From GCA-002727735 sp036159515 (lineage in GTDB: Bacteria > Bacteroidota > Bacteroidia > Flavobacteriales_D > Parvicellaceae): 24,850 bases of DNA. The stretch lies in the NCBI GenBank assembly GCA_036159515.1, contig JAYYEV010000064.1, positions 1 through 24,850 of the forward strand, written 5' to 3'. Position 1 is the stretch's first letter. The number at the start of each line of letters is the position of its first letter. Positions 24,838 through 24,850 of the stretch are shown in pieces. Both the position numbers and the translations under genes were made by a program. The notes beneath the pieces were generated by a model. The model saw only the letters and a list, made by a program, of their open reading frames with translations, was not told the DNA's origin and did not search any database.

Positions 24838-24850
24838 TCTGCAATGGTTT

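Overview
The window is a low-GC, gene-dense chromosomal segment from a member of the Bacteroidota, most likely a free-living, probably aquatic flavobacterium-like organism. The evidence is two secreted proteins with C-terminal gliding-motility/type B sorting domains (type IX secretion system cargo), a PorP/SprF-family protein, a fused E1 alpha-beta 2-oxoacid dehydrogenase, a bacillithiol-type glycosyltransferase (BshA), and promoters and starts without clear Shine-Dalgarno sites. No rRNA, tRNA, CRISPR array, insertion sequence or phage gene was seen. No gene-free stretch exceeds 300 bases.

Layout. Positions 1-1440 (minus strand): the start of an unrecognised gene cut by the window edge, a TerC-family membrane protein, and a 51-residue small gene just upstream of TerC with a Fur-box-like palindrome at its start. 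1494-5205 (minus): a tightly packed cluster of the fused E1 alpha/beta enzyme, a predicted outer-membrane barrel and a DUF2279 protein, with 0-1 base between genes. 5374-7827 (plus): a secreted 817-residue T9SS protein. 7851-8972 (minus): bshA. 9059-10702 (plus): an acyl-CoA carboxylase beta subunit, methylcrotonyl-CoA carboxylase-like. 10699-12810 (minus): long-chain acyl-CoA ligase fadD plus a small unknown protein. 12994-14001 (plus): PorP/SprF. 13998-14654 (minus): a LolD-like ABC ATPase. 14789-16000 (plus): sucC. 15997-19270 (minus): serC-serA-DUF1015. 19378-23605 (plus): a small secreted helical protein overlapping a 1329-residue multidomain adhesin-like T9SS protein. 23606-24837 (minus): an unknown exported protein and a 2[4Fe-4S] ferredoxin.

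How the genes fit together. Several genes belong to central metabolism: branched-chain or pyruvate oxidation, acyl-CoA activation and carboxylation, the TCA step by SucC, and serine synthesis by SerA/SerC. A second theme is the cell surface: two T9SS cargo proteins, PorP/SprF, a predicted barrel and LolD. The most notable observations are: four tandem repeats with an almost invariant six-cysteine spacing in the large adhesin; an unannotated small gene with a Fur-like operator ahead of a TerC-family (possibly manganese-exporting) protein; DUF1015 as third member of a serine-synthesis cluster, where the phosphatase would be expected; and convergent gene pairs that repeatedly share their stop codons in a 4-base overlap. 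I did not find a clearly new defence or mobile system; this is mainly a core-genome region.
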